Assembly (NCBI RefSeq): GCF_041107455.1
Contig: NZ_JBGBPY010000002.1
Span: 1 to 59,143 of the forward strand
Direction: 5' to 3'
Length of the DNA: 59,143 bases
Source: Rhodanobacter humi
GTDB taxonomy: Bacteria; Pseudomonadota; Gammaproteobacteria; Xanthomonadales; Rhodanobacteraceae
Shown here piece after piece: positions 32,666 to 39,884 of the stretch (the stretch's first letter is position 1; every line of letters begins with the position of its first letter). The notes beneath the pieces are model-generated. The model was not told where the DNA came from. It saw only the letters and a program-made list of their open reading frames with translations, and made no database searches. The position numbers and the translations under genes were made by a program.

Positions 32666-33946
32666 ATGAGCGACAACACGGCCGCACCTGGAAGCAATGG
32701 CCGCGAGCGCGAGGGCGGCGACAGCACGATCAACTTCGGTGCGGCCAGCACAGAAACCACGCTTCGCTCGCCACTGGCGCGCAGCGATGATCCATCGCTA
32801 GTGCACGTGGCTGCTGCCGTCTACGATCCCAGCCAGTCGCTCATAGGTCGCTGGTCGCGGCTTACCGACGATCAGGTGACGGCCATCGGCATTGACCCAA
32901 CGCGCCTCAAGAACGATCGTTCGGGCTTTGAAGCGGGCATCTACAAAGACGATCAGCGGCACGCCTTGGCATTCGCCGGCACCGACATGACCAGCTTCAA
33001 GGATTGGACAACCAACCTGGCTCAAGGAGCCGGTTTGCAGACCGAGCAGTATGCGGAAGCGGTCGCTCTGGCCAAGGACGCGGCGAAGGCCTTCCACAAG
33101 ACCGCGGTCATTCTCACGGGTCATTCCCTGGGCGGCGGACTGGCGACGGCCGCCGCTGCTGCCACGGGCCTGCAGGCCGTGGTGTTCAACCCGGCCGGAG
33201 TGAACAACCACACGCTGAAGCGCGAAGGGCTCGACCCGGAGAAGGTCAAGGTCGCTGCAGATGCGGGCCAGATTCGCAACTACATCGTGGCCGGTGAAAT
33301 CCTCAACCAGGTGCAAACGTGGCTGCCCATTCCGAAGCCAATCGGACAACGCACCCAGCTGCCCGAGCCAGCACCTCTACGGCCGACACTTGCATGGATT
33401 CCGGGAGCCAGAACCATTCATGGCATCGGCGACCACGGCATGGAATCGGTGGCGGCCGGCATGCGCCAGTTCGAGGAACGGCACAAGGCATTTTTTACGG
33501 AGCCAGCGCTACGCGCTAGCGCGGGCAGGCTCTATGAAGGCGAGCTGTTGAGCGTGCCTTCCGGGCGAACAGGTGACGTGACGCAACAGGTCGGCGACCA
33601 GGTGGTGACGCATGATCGGGCAAAGCTGGCCACCAACGCCCGTACGCTCAAAGCCGGCAACCAGGTGTCGATCCAATACAACGAACAAGGCACCATGGGC
33701 GCGGTCAGCTCGCAGCAGGACAGGAAGGTCGTCGAAGCCCTCGCGGCGGCTGTGATCGACGCGAAGGTTAAAGACCCGGCCCAGCGTGCGGAGCTGAAGG
33801 CTGCCATCGAGGCCCGGCTGGCGGAACGCGCTAAGGCGGGGACGATTCCTTCGATTCCGGTCTACGACAAGCAAGCTCCCGTGAAGGGCCAACAACCCGA
33901 CCGTGATCGCCCGCAAGGTAAGAACAACACCGAGCGCACTCGGTAG
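32666..33946 (+). CDS. Lipase-like alpha/beta hydrolase with the shared C-terminal tail; candidate secreted effector
   Basis: A 426-aa protein. Residues ~45-260 form a class-3-lipase-like domain: oxyanion-type motif FAGTDM near 104 and nucleophile elbow TGHSLGGGLA with Ser at ~154; a His in HGIGDHGME (~255) may complete the triad. No signal peptide is visible. Residues 351-426 repeat the 76-residue tail of the LPD7 protein, ending in a basic stretch (DRDRPQ...ERTR). Enzyme plus C-terminal appended domain next to virD4 fits a type IV secretion substrate, analogous in layout to Xanthomonadales antibacterial lipase effectors. Export is inferred. Confidence 0.75.
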   Translation: MSDNTAAPGSNGREREGGDSTINFGAASTETTLRSPLARSDDPSLVHVAAAVYDPSQSLIGRWSRLTDDQVTAIGIDPTRLKNDRSGFEAGIYKDDQRHALAFAGTDMTSFKDWTTNLAQGAGLQTEQYAEAVALAKDAAKAFHKTAVILTGHSLGGGLATAAAAATGLQAVVFNPAGVNNHTLKREGLDPEKVKVAADAGQIRNYIVAGEILNQVQTWLPIPKPIGQRTQLPEPAPLRPTLAWIPGARTIHGIGDHGMESVAAGMRQFEERHKAFFTEPALRASAGRLYEGELLSVPSGRTGDVTQQVGDQVVTHDRAKLATNARTLKAGNQVSIQYNEQGTMGAVSSQQDRKVVEALAAAVIDAKVKDPAQRAELKAAIEARLAERAKAGTIPSIPVYDKQAPVKGQQPDRDRPQGKNNTERTR

Positions 33947-34032
33947 CTCGCCATCAGTCGACAGCTAGAGACGCGGCTTGTCCACGCCTCCCTTCTGTAG
34001 GACGCTTCAATCCACTGGACAGGAATCAGCCC

Positions 34033-34224
34033 ATGAACGCACAAGAGAAGCTGCGCAAGGCGTACCACCAAGCAAACAGCATTGTCGCCCTGGAAGGTTG
34101 GACGCCAACGGACGATGCCTTGGCGATTCAAGAGCGCGTGATACGTGGCGAGCTGACGCACGACGAGGCCGTGAGGGCGCATATAGCGGCCGTGAACGGC
34201 GACGAGGCGAAGCCGGGCGCATGA
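34033..34224 (+). CDS. vbhA: VbhA-like antitoxin of the Fic protein
   Basis: A 63-aa helical protein. By eye it aligns without gaps to the Bartonella antitoxin VbhA: LEGWTPTDDALAIQERVIRG corresponds to the inhibitory-helix region and the RVxxGEL segment. The key inhibitory Glu (residue 21) and the following Gly are present. The Ser of the (S/T)xxxE(G/N) motif is displaced by one position (Ser16 rather than 17). Its stop overlaps the Fic start by 4 bp, the classic antitoxin-toxin arrangement. Confidence 0.85.
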   Translation: MNAQEKLRKAYHQANSIVALEGWTPTDDALAIQERVIRGELTHDEAVRAHIAAVNGDEAKPGA

Positions 34225-34901
34225 GTGGGGACAATCCGTACATCGACCAGCAGACCGGCACGTTCAAAAACAAGCTGGGCATCACCGATCCCGGCAAGAT
34301 GTTGCAGACTGAATACCGCGTATCGGCCGAGCGAATCGCCCAGCTCGATGCCAGTCCGATCCGGGGCGACTTCGGCCTGAAGCACATGCAACAGGTGCAT
34401 GCCCATATCTTCGGGGATCTCTACGGCTGGGCCGGAAAGATCCGAACGGTGAACATCAGCAAGACGGAGCCGGGACAATCGTGGAAGTCGCGATTTGCCG
34501 ACGTGGATCGCCTGGAAGATGCGGGTCGAATCATCGCAGCCGACGTTAAGGCAATGAACGGGTTGAAGGGGCTCGATAAGGCCGACGTGGTGAAGGGCAT
34601 GACGGCCATTTTCTCGAAGATGAATTACATGCACGCGTTCCCTGAAGGGAACGGCCGTACCACGCAGACGATGATGAAGCTGCTGGCCCGCGATGCCGGC
34701 TACGAACTGGACTTCAGCAAGGTGTCGAGGCAGGAATGGAACAACGCATCGGCTCGAACAATGCCGCAGTCGAACATCAAGGAGCCGGGTTACGTGCGGC
34801 GTCCTGATTTCCAGCCCATGCTCGAAGTGTTCAACAAGATCACGTCCCGACTGGAACGCGACAAAACAGCTACCAGAGAACAGCCCGGCCGAGAGCGTTA
34901 G
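34221..34901 (+). CDS. fic: Fic-domain AMP-transferase toxin
   Basis: A 226-aa Fic protein. The active-site motif HAFPEGNGR (His about residue 138, the Ala replacing the usual Pro) and the flap upstream (GWAGKIRTVNISK) are intact, so it can probably transfer AMP from ATP to a target protein. The C-terminus is basic (TATREQPGRER). In VbhT-type systems the Fic toxin of a conjugative plasmid is itself a type IV substrate. No BID domain is visible here. Co-translated with its antitoxin. Confidence 0.9.
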   Translation: MSGDNPYIDQQTGTFKNKLGITDPGKMLQTEYRVSAERIAQLDASPIRGDFGLKHMQQVHAHIFGDLYGWAGKIRTVNISKTEPGQSWKSRFADVDRLEDAGRIIAADVKAMNGLKGLDKADVVKGMTAIFSKMNYMHAFPEGNGRTTQTMMKLLARDAGYELDFSKVSRQEWNNASARTMPQSNIKEPGYVRRPDFQPMLEVFNKITSRLERDKTATREQPGRER

Positions 34902-35009
34902 ACGATTGCCAAGCTAGGGGTTAGTTGCAATCGACCTGCAAATCGCGGAAAATGTAAGCTATTGATTTTATTCGCATAATATACATTATGTAAAGTTTCC
35001 TTTACATAC

Positions 35010-35036
35010 GGCCGGAGGTTCACTCCGGCTTTTTTG
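35010..35036 (+). terminator. Rho-independent terminator after fic
   Basis: Stem GCCGGAG/CTCCGGC with a 5-base loop followed by TTTTTT. It ends the lipase-vbhA-fic transcript. Confidence 0.8.
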
Positions 35037-35038
35037 TT

Positions 35039-35078
35039 GGTGACGGATCTCGCCGGCGATCGCGGCCTGGTTGTCACC
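35039..35078. repeat. 40-bp palindrome-ended repeat P10
   Basis: GGTGACG and TGTCACC arms; centre GATCTCGCCGGCGATCGCGG, nearly identical to P14. First of three tandem copies. Confidence 0.85.
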
Positions 35079-35090
35079 ACCGCCTAGGTT

Positions 35091-35130
35091 GGAGACAGAC
35101 GGGGCCAGCTCGATGCACCTGGTTGTCGCC
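35091..35130. repeat. 40-bp palindrome-ended repeat P11
   Basis: GGAGACA and TGTCGCC arms; centre GGCCAGCTCGATGCACCTGG, shared with P1 at the transposon edge. Confidence 0.8.
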
Positions 35131-35141
35131 AGTCGTTCCTT

Positions 35142-35181
35142 GGTGACAACGATCGCGCCTGGCCAGCTGCAGTCTGTCGCC
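35142..35181. repeat. 40-bp palindrome-ended repeat P12
   Basis: GGTGACA and TGTCGCC arms; centre CGATCGCGCCTGGCCAGCTG, the inverse of P4. Confidence 0.85.
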
Positions 35182-35206
35182 ACGCCCGAATTGCCATCGT
35201 CGCCGT

Positions 35207-35234
35207 TTGCTATACCTACGCCAAAATATATAAT
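35207..35234 (+). promoter_or_regulatory. Promoter of the OmpA-like/trbM operon
   Basis: TTGCTA (35207) and TATAAT (35229) with 16-bp spacing. The -10 box lies inside operator f, so binding there should block RNA polymerase. Confidence 0.7.
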
Positions 35235-35239
35235 CTTGG
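35221..35239. promoter_or_regulatory. 19-bp palindromic operator f
   Basis: CCAAAAT-ATATA-ATCTTGG. It overlaps the -10 box, the clearest case showing that the palindrome family acts at promoters. Confidence 0.82.
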
Positions 35240-35285
35240 CGCAAGCCGTCATTTATCGAACATCCACCGGATAAGGAGATTCGCA

Positions 35286-35876
35286 GTGCGTAAGCCTCTT
35301 GTGATTTTTTGCTGTGTTGCACTTTCGGCCTGTGCCAGCGTGCCCAAACCGCCGACCGTAAACGGCAAGCACCGCTCGCAGATCAACGATGCGGAAACCA
35401 CTGAACTGTTGAAGCTGCGCGCCGAGTCTGCCGAGTGGCACGGGCAGTCCCACGCATCGCCCACGTCTACGGCCGGCGTGGCAGCCACGACACGGCCGCT
35501 GCAGTCTTCGCCCGCACCGATGGCCCGCCCTGCCCTTGCCTCGCATACGTACACCGTTCACTTCGGCTACGGCAGCGCTGCCTTTGAGGTTCCGGCGTCG
35601 CTTCGAGCCGTCCTCGTGCCGCTCGCCCGCACCGCCAAGCGCATCGAGGTTCGCGGTCGCACTGACGGTCAACAGTTCTCGGTGGGCGACGAACTCGTTG
35701 CCTTCCATCGTGCCCGCGCAGTCCGGCAGTTTTTGATCCACAACGGGGTCGCCCCCGAGAAGGTCGACCTGAACTACGTGTCAGCGGGGGACTACGCCGC
35801 CGACAACTCAACACCAGCCGGACGGACGCAGAACCGGCGTGTGGAAATCGAAGTGTTTTCTGCGTCTCTCAACTGA
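35286..35876 (+). CDS. OmpA-family lipoprotein
   Basis: A 196-aa lipoprotein: short leader with lipobox LSACAS, a disordered Ala/Ser/Pro linker, then an OmpA-like peptidoglycan-binding domain (HFGYGSAAFEVP, IEVRGRTDG, and NRRVEIEV at the end). It starts with GTG preceded by AAGGAG. It probably anchors the transfer channel to the wall. It lies in an operator-f transcript with trbM. Confidence 0.8.
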   Translation: MRKPLVIFCCVALSACASVPKPPTVNGKHRSQINDAETTELLKLRAESAEWHGQSHASPTSTAGVAATTRPLQSSPAPMARPALASHTYTVHFGYGSAAFEVPASLRAVLVPLARTAKRIEVRGRTDGQQFSVGDELVAFHRARAVRQFLIHNGVAPEKVDLNYVSAGDYAADNSTPAGRTQNRRVEIEVFSASLN

Positions 35877-35890
35877 CAGGGAATTGCGAT

Positions 35891-36322
35891 ATGACAATCA
35901 AGACAGTCGTGCTTAGTCTGCTGGTGGCAGGATCTTTCATCAGCACCGCCGCCTTCGCTGCACGCCAGTGCCCGAATCCGGGCGACATTGCGCACCCGGC
36001 ACCGACGAACGGCGTGAACCGCGGTGAAGATCCTTGCGAGCGAAACCCGCCACAACCTGGTAACGGTGGCACGAACAACAGCAACGAGGACGCATGTGGG
36101 GCCGTCCTCTGCCTGGCCGGCGCTGCAATGAGCGGAAAGGCACCGACCTCCTGCGACAAGTACATCCGGAAGTATTTCGAGCAACAGGTGTTCAGCCACG
36201 GCAGCCTCGATCCGAGCAAGACGTTCAAGGCTCGCCGCAAGTTCCTTGACCAGTGCAAGAGCAGCGACGACAAGACCCGTGGAGATGTAAACAACAAGTA
36301 CGGGAAGTCCAGCGGGATCTAA
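35891..36322 (+). CDS. trbM: TrbM/KikA-family exported protein
   Basis: A 143-aa exported protein. The signal peptide ends near AAFAARQ (residue ~24). The conserved Cys-rich core (CGAVLCLAGAAM, then SCDKYIRKYF and FLDQCK) is the TrbM/KikA pattern. Members are encoded beside conjugation genes and support mating; the exact role is unclear. A terminator follows. Confidence 0.85.
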   Translation: MTIKTVVLSLLVAGSFISTAAFAARQCPNPGDIAHPAPTNGVNRGEDPCERNPPQPGNGGTNNSNEDACGAVLCLAGAAMSGKAPTSCDKYIRKYFEQQVFSHGSLDPSKTFKARRKFLDQCKSSDDKTRGDVNNKYGKSSGI

Positions 36323-36346
36323 GCAAGCGGCACCGACGCAAAAAAG

Positions 36347-36371
36347 ACGCGGCCTCGGCCGCGTTTTTTTT
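36347..36371. terminator. Bidirectional terminator between trbM and the minus-strand operon
   Basis: Stem CGCGGC/GCCGCG with an A-run before and eight T after. It serves both the plus-strand trbM transcript and the minus-strand operon ending at 36380. Confidence 0.8.
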
Positions 36372-36379
36372 GATCCGCT

Positions 36380-37054
36380 CTACCGTTCTGGCCCTGCCCG
36401 GCCGTCGCCCTGCTCTACCAATCCCCGTACTGCTCCTGGTGCTGGTCGTGCCGGCGCGAGAGCGACGTTCTTCTCGCGCCCGGTATCGACCGTCCTCATC
36501 GGCTCGCCCCGCTCCCGGATCTCCGGAAGCAACTCGTCGACCGATTGCACCTTGCTACCTGGTACACCCGCATATTTGCGGAGAAGTTCCGCCGAAGCAC
36601 GATTGGAACACTCAACCGGAAAGGATTTGACGCCGTTGGCCAGAAGCCACTTCGTGCGCGTGATGCCGTTGATGAGTGAGGCGTCGGCCCGTGTGCTTTC
36701 CTCGGTGCCAACCTGCTTACGGAACACCAGCAGGTGCTTTGCGTAGACGGGCGACGTGGACGTGCGCTCCTGGCACTCGACGTCTGCAAGCGGAACTGGA
36801 CTGGCCGAACCGTGGCTGAAACCTGCCTCGGCGTGGGCGAACTTGTAGTCATCGCGCCAAGCCTGCGCCTTGTTGCTCACGTCGCTGCAGATCGCCACGA
36901 ACTTAGCCGCGTCCACCTCAACCACGCTACGTTCCTCGTTGAGCGCGTTCGTGCGTGAAACGCTCATGTAGGCAAAATCGCCGCCCGCTGTGTCCAGCCT
37001 GAAAACGGCTTTGGCGAATCGCCCCGGTTCATCCCTGCGCTCGTGAATCTTCAT
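36380..37054 (-). CDS. Conserved plasmid protein, possibly fertility-inhibition family
   Basis: A 224-aa soluble protein (MKIHERRDEPGRFAKAVFRL; later a block TRTKWLLANGVKSFPVECSN). I tentatively recall this block from proteins annotated as plasmid fertility-inhibition factors, which block transfer of co-resident plasmids; a profile search is needed. It is the third gene of a coupled operon, with its ATG 1 bp from the upstream stop. The end is Pro/Arg/Gly-rich. Confidence 0.55.
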   Translation of the reverse strand: MKIHERRDEPGRFAKAVFRLDTAGGDFAYMSVSRTNALNEERSVVEVDAAKFVAICSDVSNKAQAWRDDYKFAHAEAGFSHGSASPVPLADVECQERTSTSPVYAKHLLVFRKQVGTEESTRADASLINGITRTKWLLANGVKSFPVECSNRASAELLRKYAGVPGSKVQSVDELLPEIRERGEPMRTVDTGREKNVALAPARPAPGAVRGLVEQGDGRAGPER

Positions 37055-37055
37055 G

Positions 37056-37256
37056 TCAGCCCTCGCCTGGTGGAAGAGCGCGGCGAGCGATAGCTGGACG
37101 CACAAAGTCAACGAATGTTTCAAGACGAACCAACCGTTCGGCGTGATCGCGCTCCCGAGCTTCCAACTGGTCGACCTTCTTGGCGAGCTGTTCGACCCGA
37201 TCATTCAGGACGATCGTTTCGCGAATGCCTTTGAGGACGTCGCCCATCGTGGTCAT
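37056..37256 (-). CDS. Small coiled-coil protein
   Basis: A 66-aa protein, nearly all one predicted coiled coil (RVEQLAKKVDQLEARERDHA). ATG 37256 overlaps the upstream stop by 4 bp; an internal Met four codons in is also possible. Similar short coiled-coil genes sit in mobilization regions. Function unknown. Confidence 0.6.
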   Translation of the reverse strand: MTTMGDVLKGIRETIVLNDRVEQLAKKVDQLEARERDHAERLVRLETFVDFVRPAIARRALPPGEG

Positions 37257-37585
37257 GCTGCAAGCTCCGGCTGAAGCAACCGCCCGAACAGTTCCGGGTC
37301 AAGCGCCGCAAATTCGGCCAGCGCCCGCTCACGCGCCGCCGCCTCGATCTCGGGCATCCGCCGCTCCGATTCATCCAATCGCGCCAAAGTTCGGTCAAGC
37401 GCCATCCTCGCCTTCTCGGTAGATGCCGCCAGCTCTTCCACCAGCGCCGCTAGAAGCTCGTCGTCGCCCAGCGCTTGCCGGCGCATGTAGTCGCCCAGCG
37501 AAAGCCTCTCTGCGGACGCTCGTTGCGTCACATCGCGTTTCTGCTCGGGGGTCATCAACACCACAACTCGTTCGGTCGCTGCCAT
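37253..37585 (-). CDS. Ribbon-helix-helix mobilization/regulatory protein
   Basis: A 110-aa protein. Residues 1-45 form a ribbon-helix-helix of the MobC/Arc type (ATERVVVLMTPEQKRDVTQR, then SLGDYMRRQAL). A Glu/Ala/Arg-rich helix follows. It may bind oriT as an accessory factor or repress its own operon: a perfect palindrome overlaps its -35 box. GGAG lies 9 bp before the ATG. First of a three-gene operon. Confidence 0.72.
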   Translation of the reverse strand: MAATERVVVLMTPEQKRDVTQRASAERLSLGDYMRRQALGDDELLAALVEELAASTEKARMALDRTLARLDESERRMPEIEAAARERALAEFAALDPELFGRLLQPELAA

Positions 37586-37614
37586 GATATGTACTCCTGT
37601 GCATGTGCATGTGC

Positions 37615-37649
37615 ATACTACGCCAGTCGTATCGCTGGTCAAGTGACCA
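37615..37649 (-). promoter_or_regulatory. Promoter and overlapping palindrome of the RHH operon
   Basis: On the minus strand, TTGACC (37637-37642) and TAGTAT (37615-37620) are 16 bp apart. The perfect palindrome TGGTCAAGTGACCA (37636-37649) covers the -35. It is likely the operator for the ribbon-helix-helix protein. A GCATGT triplet repeat lies just downstream. Confidence 0.7.
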
Positions 37650-37660
37650 ACCGCGCCGGG

Positions 37661-38728
37661 CTACCGCTTTCGGCCTTGATCTTGATCTTCGCCGCTTCGC
37701 TCTCGTCCCTCGGTACCTCGCTCCTGTCCGCCCTTGCCCGCGATCCGTGCCCTCACTGCCTCCACGGCCAATTGATGGGCTGTTTTCAGCGGCGGCATTG
37801 CCTGGACAAACTGCACAACCTCCACGGCCAGCGCCCGGTCTTCAGCATCGCCCGCCGCCAGTGCTTTCGCCACTTGGCCGTAAGCCTGGACAGTTTCCTT
37901 TCGCGCCGCCTCGATGCGTTGTTGTGCTGGATTTAGGACTGGCTTCTCGCCGCGCACTTCGGCGACGACAGCGGCCTTCTGCGCCGCTTTCACGGCCGGC
38001 TCCACGCCGCGCCGCTGCATCTGAATGAGTTCTTGCTTCTCGGCCTTTCTGACCTGTCCTCGCGCCCTGCGTGGCGTGGCATTCGCTGCGACGCCCTGCT
38101 CTCGCAACGTCTCGGCGAAATGCTCGCGCCACTGCTGTAGATCGGCCTTTCGCGGGTTCAAGCGAACCCCGTTCTTGTCGACGGCCTTGACCGCAAGATG
38201 CACATGCGGGTGTTTCTCATCATCGTGAGCGGCGAACACGTACTGATGGTTGCCGAAGCGCTCTGCCGCAAAGGCACGAGCGGCATCCTTCACCGCCTGC
38301 CTGGACGTGCCTGGCGGCATGGACAGAACAATGTTGAAGGCCTCACGTCGCGTACCTTCTTCGGCCGGAATCCGCGCTTTCCCGTGCGCCCACGAATCAC
38401 GCACATCGCGCACATCCTCCTTCCCTAAATGCAGATTCCCGTTCTCGTCCTCGATTTCGACAGTACCGTTCCGGGAGATGTAATCCATGTGCGCTTTGAT
38501 GTGCCGCATGCTCTTGCCACCACCTGAAATCTTGACCATGACTTCAGGAGCCTTCTGCATCGTCAGCTTCAGCCGTGTGCGCGGTTCACTACGCTTGACC
38601 ATCGGCGGCGCTTTTCCGAAGTCCAGCTTGCCTCCCCGGATATTGCGCTGCTTCTTGCCACGCTTGACCTTGCCGTAGCCAACCCGGTCGCCCCAGTCCT
38701 TGATGATGCCGTCAACTACCTTGCTCAT
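37661..38728 (-). CDS. MOBP-type relaxase (VirD2/MobA-like)
   Basis: A 355-aa relaxase. The presumed catalytic Tyr is in KAHMDYISRNG (residue ~85), and the metal-binding triad is in HDDEKHPHVHLAVKAV. The C-terminal ~130 residues are basic and Ala/Glu/Arg-rich with no helicase or primase domain. It nicks oriT and leads the strand through the channel. ATG 38728 overlaps mobC by 4 bp. It is smaller than relaxases fused to LPD7/KfrB domains; those domains are separate genes here. Confidence 0.9.
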   Translation of the reverse strand: MSKVVDGIIKDWGDRVGYGKVKRGKKQRNIRGGKLDFGKAPPMVKRSEPRTRLKLTMQKAPEVMVKISGGGKSMRHIKAHMDYISRNGTVEIEDENGNLHLGKEDVRDVRDSWAHGKARIPAEEGTRREAFNIVLSMPPGTSRQAVKDAARAFAAERFGNHQYVFAAHDDEKHPHVHLAVKAVDKNGVRLNPRKADLQQWREHFAETLREQGVAANATPRRARGQVRKAEKQELIQMQRRGVEPAVKAAQKAAVVAEVRGEKPVLNPAQQRIEAARKETVQAYGQVAKALAAGDAEDRALAVEVVQFVQAMPPLKTAHQLAVEAVRARIAGKGGQERGTEGRERSGEDQDQGRKR

Positions 38729-39261
38729 TTCAGGCTCCACCGCTCGATGCTCGCACCCATGACCTTGCTGACCTTCTCGGCGTGGGCACGGATTTCGTTG
38801 CGAAGGCGTTCGATGTAGTCAACCGTGATCGTGTCCGGGTGACCTTCGTTCAGACGCTTCGCGATCTGATTCAGGTTTCGGCCGATGGCAAGCAGTTGGT
38901 AGTTCGATTCGCCCAGCGATTCAATCTCGCGCATACCGGCCTGCGGTTGCTTGGTGAGCGTGCCCCTGACCACGTTCACCAACCACGACTGCCTTGAGCA
39001 GCCCTCGCCCCGTGCCCTGGCATCGACCGCCGCCAGCTCCGATTTCGTGAGCCGAATCTCGACGCGCTTTTTCTCCCCGGTATCTGGCCGCTCGTCCACC
39101 TGCTTCGCGGGCTCGATAGCCCCCTGTTCCACGCGCTCCATTTCGCGTTGGATTGAAGCTCTCAACGCAGCTCCCGGCCCGATCTGCCGCTTTTGGCAAT
39201 ACAGCTCCCAAGCCTCTTTCAGCTTCTCGCCTAGATAGACCTTTAAGTGAGCTTTTGACAT
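38725..39261 (-). CDS. mobC: MobC-like relaxosome accessory protein
   Basis: A 178-aa protein. The N-terminal half has a charged linker with a ribbon-helix-helix-like segment (KKRVEIRLTKSELAAVDARA). The C-terminal half has the MobC signature (LLAIGRNLNQIAKRLNEG). It helps melt oriT for the relaxase. No ribosome site precedes ATG 39261 (the upstream bases are a C-run); an in-frame ATG at 39297 is an alternative start. oriT lies directly upstream. Confidence 0.82.
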   Translation of the reverse strand: MSKAHLKVYLGEKLKEAWELYCQKRQIGPGAALRASIQREMERVEQGAIEPAKQVDERPDTGEKKRVEIRLTKSELAAVDARARGEGCSRQSWLVNVVRGTLTKQPQAGMREIESLGESNYQLLAIGRNLNQIAKRLNEGHPDTITVDYIERLRNEIRAHAEKVSKVMGASIERWSLK

Positions 39262-39299
39262 AGGGGGGGCAACAATCCGGACACCGTAGGGGGCCATTC

Positions 39300-39361
39300 T
39301 ACCGGCGTTAGCCTATCCTGCAATAGCCCACACCCCCCCTAACTTTTTTGAGATTCTCAAA
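39300..39361 (+). other. Origin of transfer (oriT) with RP4-type nic motif
   Basis: TATCCTG|C at 39314-39321 matches the IncP/MOBP nic consensus YATCCTG|Y. It is flanked by an inverted repeat (GGCGTTAGCC and GGCTATTGC on opposite strands). A 15-bp perfect palindrome TTTGAGATTCTCAAA follows at 39347-39361. Cleavage after 39320 makes the plus strand the transferred strand, with the par/ssb/rep side entering first. Confidence 0.75.
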
Positions 39362-39382
39362 TCTTCCGCCCCTAGAAAAGCG

Positions 39383-39408
39383 AAAGCCGCCCATACAGGC
39401 GGCTTTTC
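39383..39408. terminator. Terminator of the par operon
   Basis: Stem AAAGCCGCC/GGCGGCTTT with a 6-base loop, A and T runs on both sides, so it works in both directions. It closes the ssb-parA-parB-DUF192 transcript before oriT. Confidence 0.75.
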
Positions 39409-39428
39409 AATCGGCGACGCGAAGCTGG

Positions 39429-39884
39429 TCAGAAGTTCGTGCAGTTCTCGACCTTCATCGCCACGCCCGGTTTGACCTGGTGCGCTTGATACGATCCTTT
39501 CGGAAGCTCCAATGCGAAGCGTGCTGGATCAAGGGACAGGTGGTAGTGCTCGCTGTCGGCCTCCATGTCCTCGCTGCGAATCAACCTGCCCTGCCCGTCG
39601 AAGAAACCGATGCTTAGCGGGAAATGCGTGTCCTTCATCCAGAAGGCCAACCGCTCCGGCTGCCCGAAATCGAAGAGCATCCCCTTCCCTGGTGACGCCC
39701 TCCCCGAAAGGCCGTGCGCCTGCTGCGCCTTCGTGGTGGCTACCGGGACTCTTTCGAGCCGGTAGCCATTGGAAAAGGCCAACGAACAAACCTTCTCCGG
39801 AGAACTGCCGCCCTTCATTGCCCAAGCCACGCCCCAGCTAACAGCGAGGGCAATGGCAATCCAGCACATCGCCCGCCCGTTCAT
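39429..39884 (-). CDS. DUF192-family exported protein
   Basis: A 151-aa protein with an N-terminal hydrophobic segment (CWIAIALAVSWGVAWAM) and a DUF192 domain (QAHGLSGRASPGKGMLFDFG, then LAFWMKDTHFPLSIGFFD). Function of the family is unknown. Its ATG overlaps the parB stop by 4 bp, so it is translated with the partition genes, an unexpected partner for an exported protein. Confidence 0.85.
   Translation of the reverse strand: MNGRAMCWIAIALAVSWGVAWAMKGGSSPEKVCSLAFSNGYRLERVPVATTKAQQAHGLSGRASPGKGMLFDFGQPERLAFWMKDTHFPLSIGFFDGQGRLIRSEDMEADSEHYHLSLDPARFALELPKGSYQAHQVKPGVAMKVENCTNF

Larger units (their letters stand above)
34902..35206. other. Gene-free stretch with terminator and three 40-bp repeats
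   Basis: Between fic and the OmpA-like gene there is no coding frame of note. It holds an AT-rich inverted repeat GTAAAG/CTTTAC at about 34990-35006, a terminator, and P10, P11 and P12 in tandem with 10-12 bp spacers, as if empty of cassettes. Confidence 0.6.

Noticed and set aside
32666-33946. Lipase tail as a Xanthomonadales XVIPCD domain
   Set aside because: The layout is similar, but I do not see the XVIPCD sequence features; the shared 76-residue tail seems to be a different domain.
39347-39361. TTTGAGATTCTCAAA as the parS centromere
   Set aside because: It could equally be an oriT or mobC operator; only one copy and no evidence of ParB specificity, so it is reported only as part of oriT.
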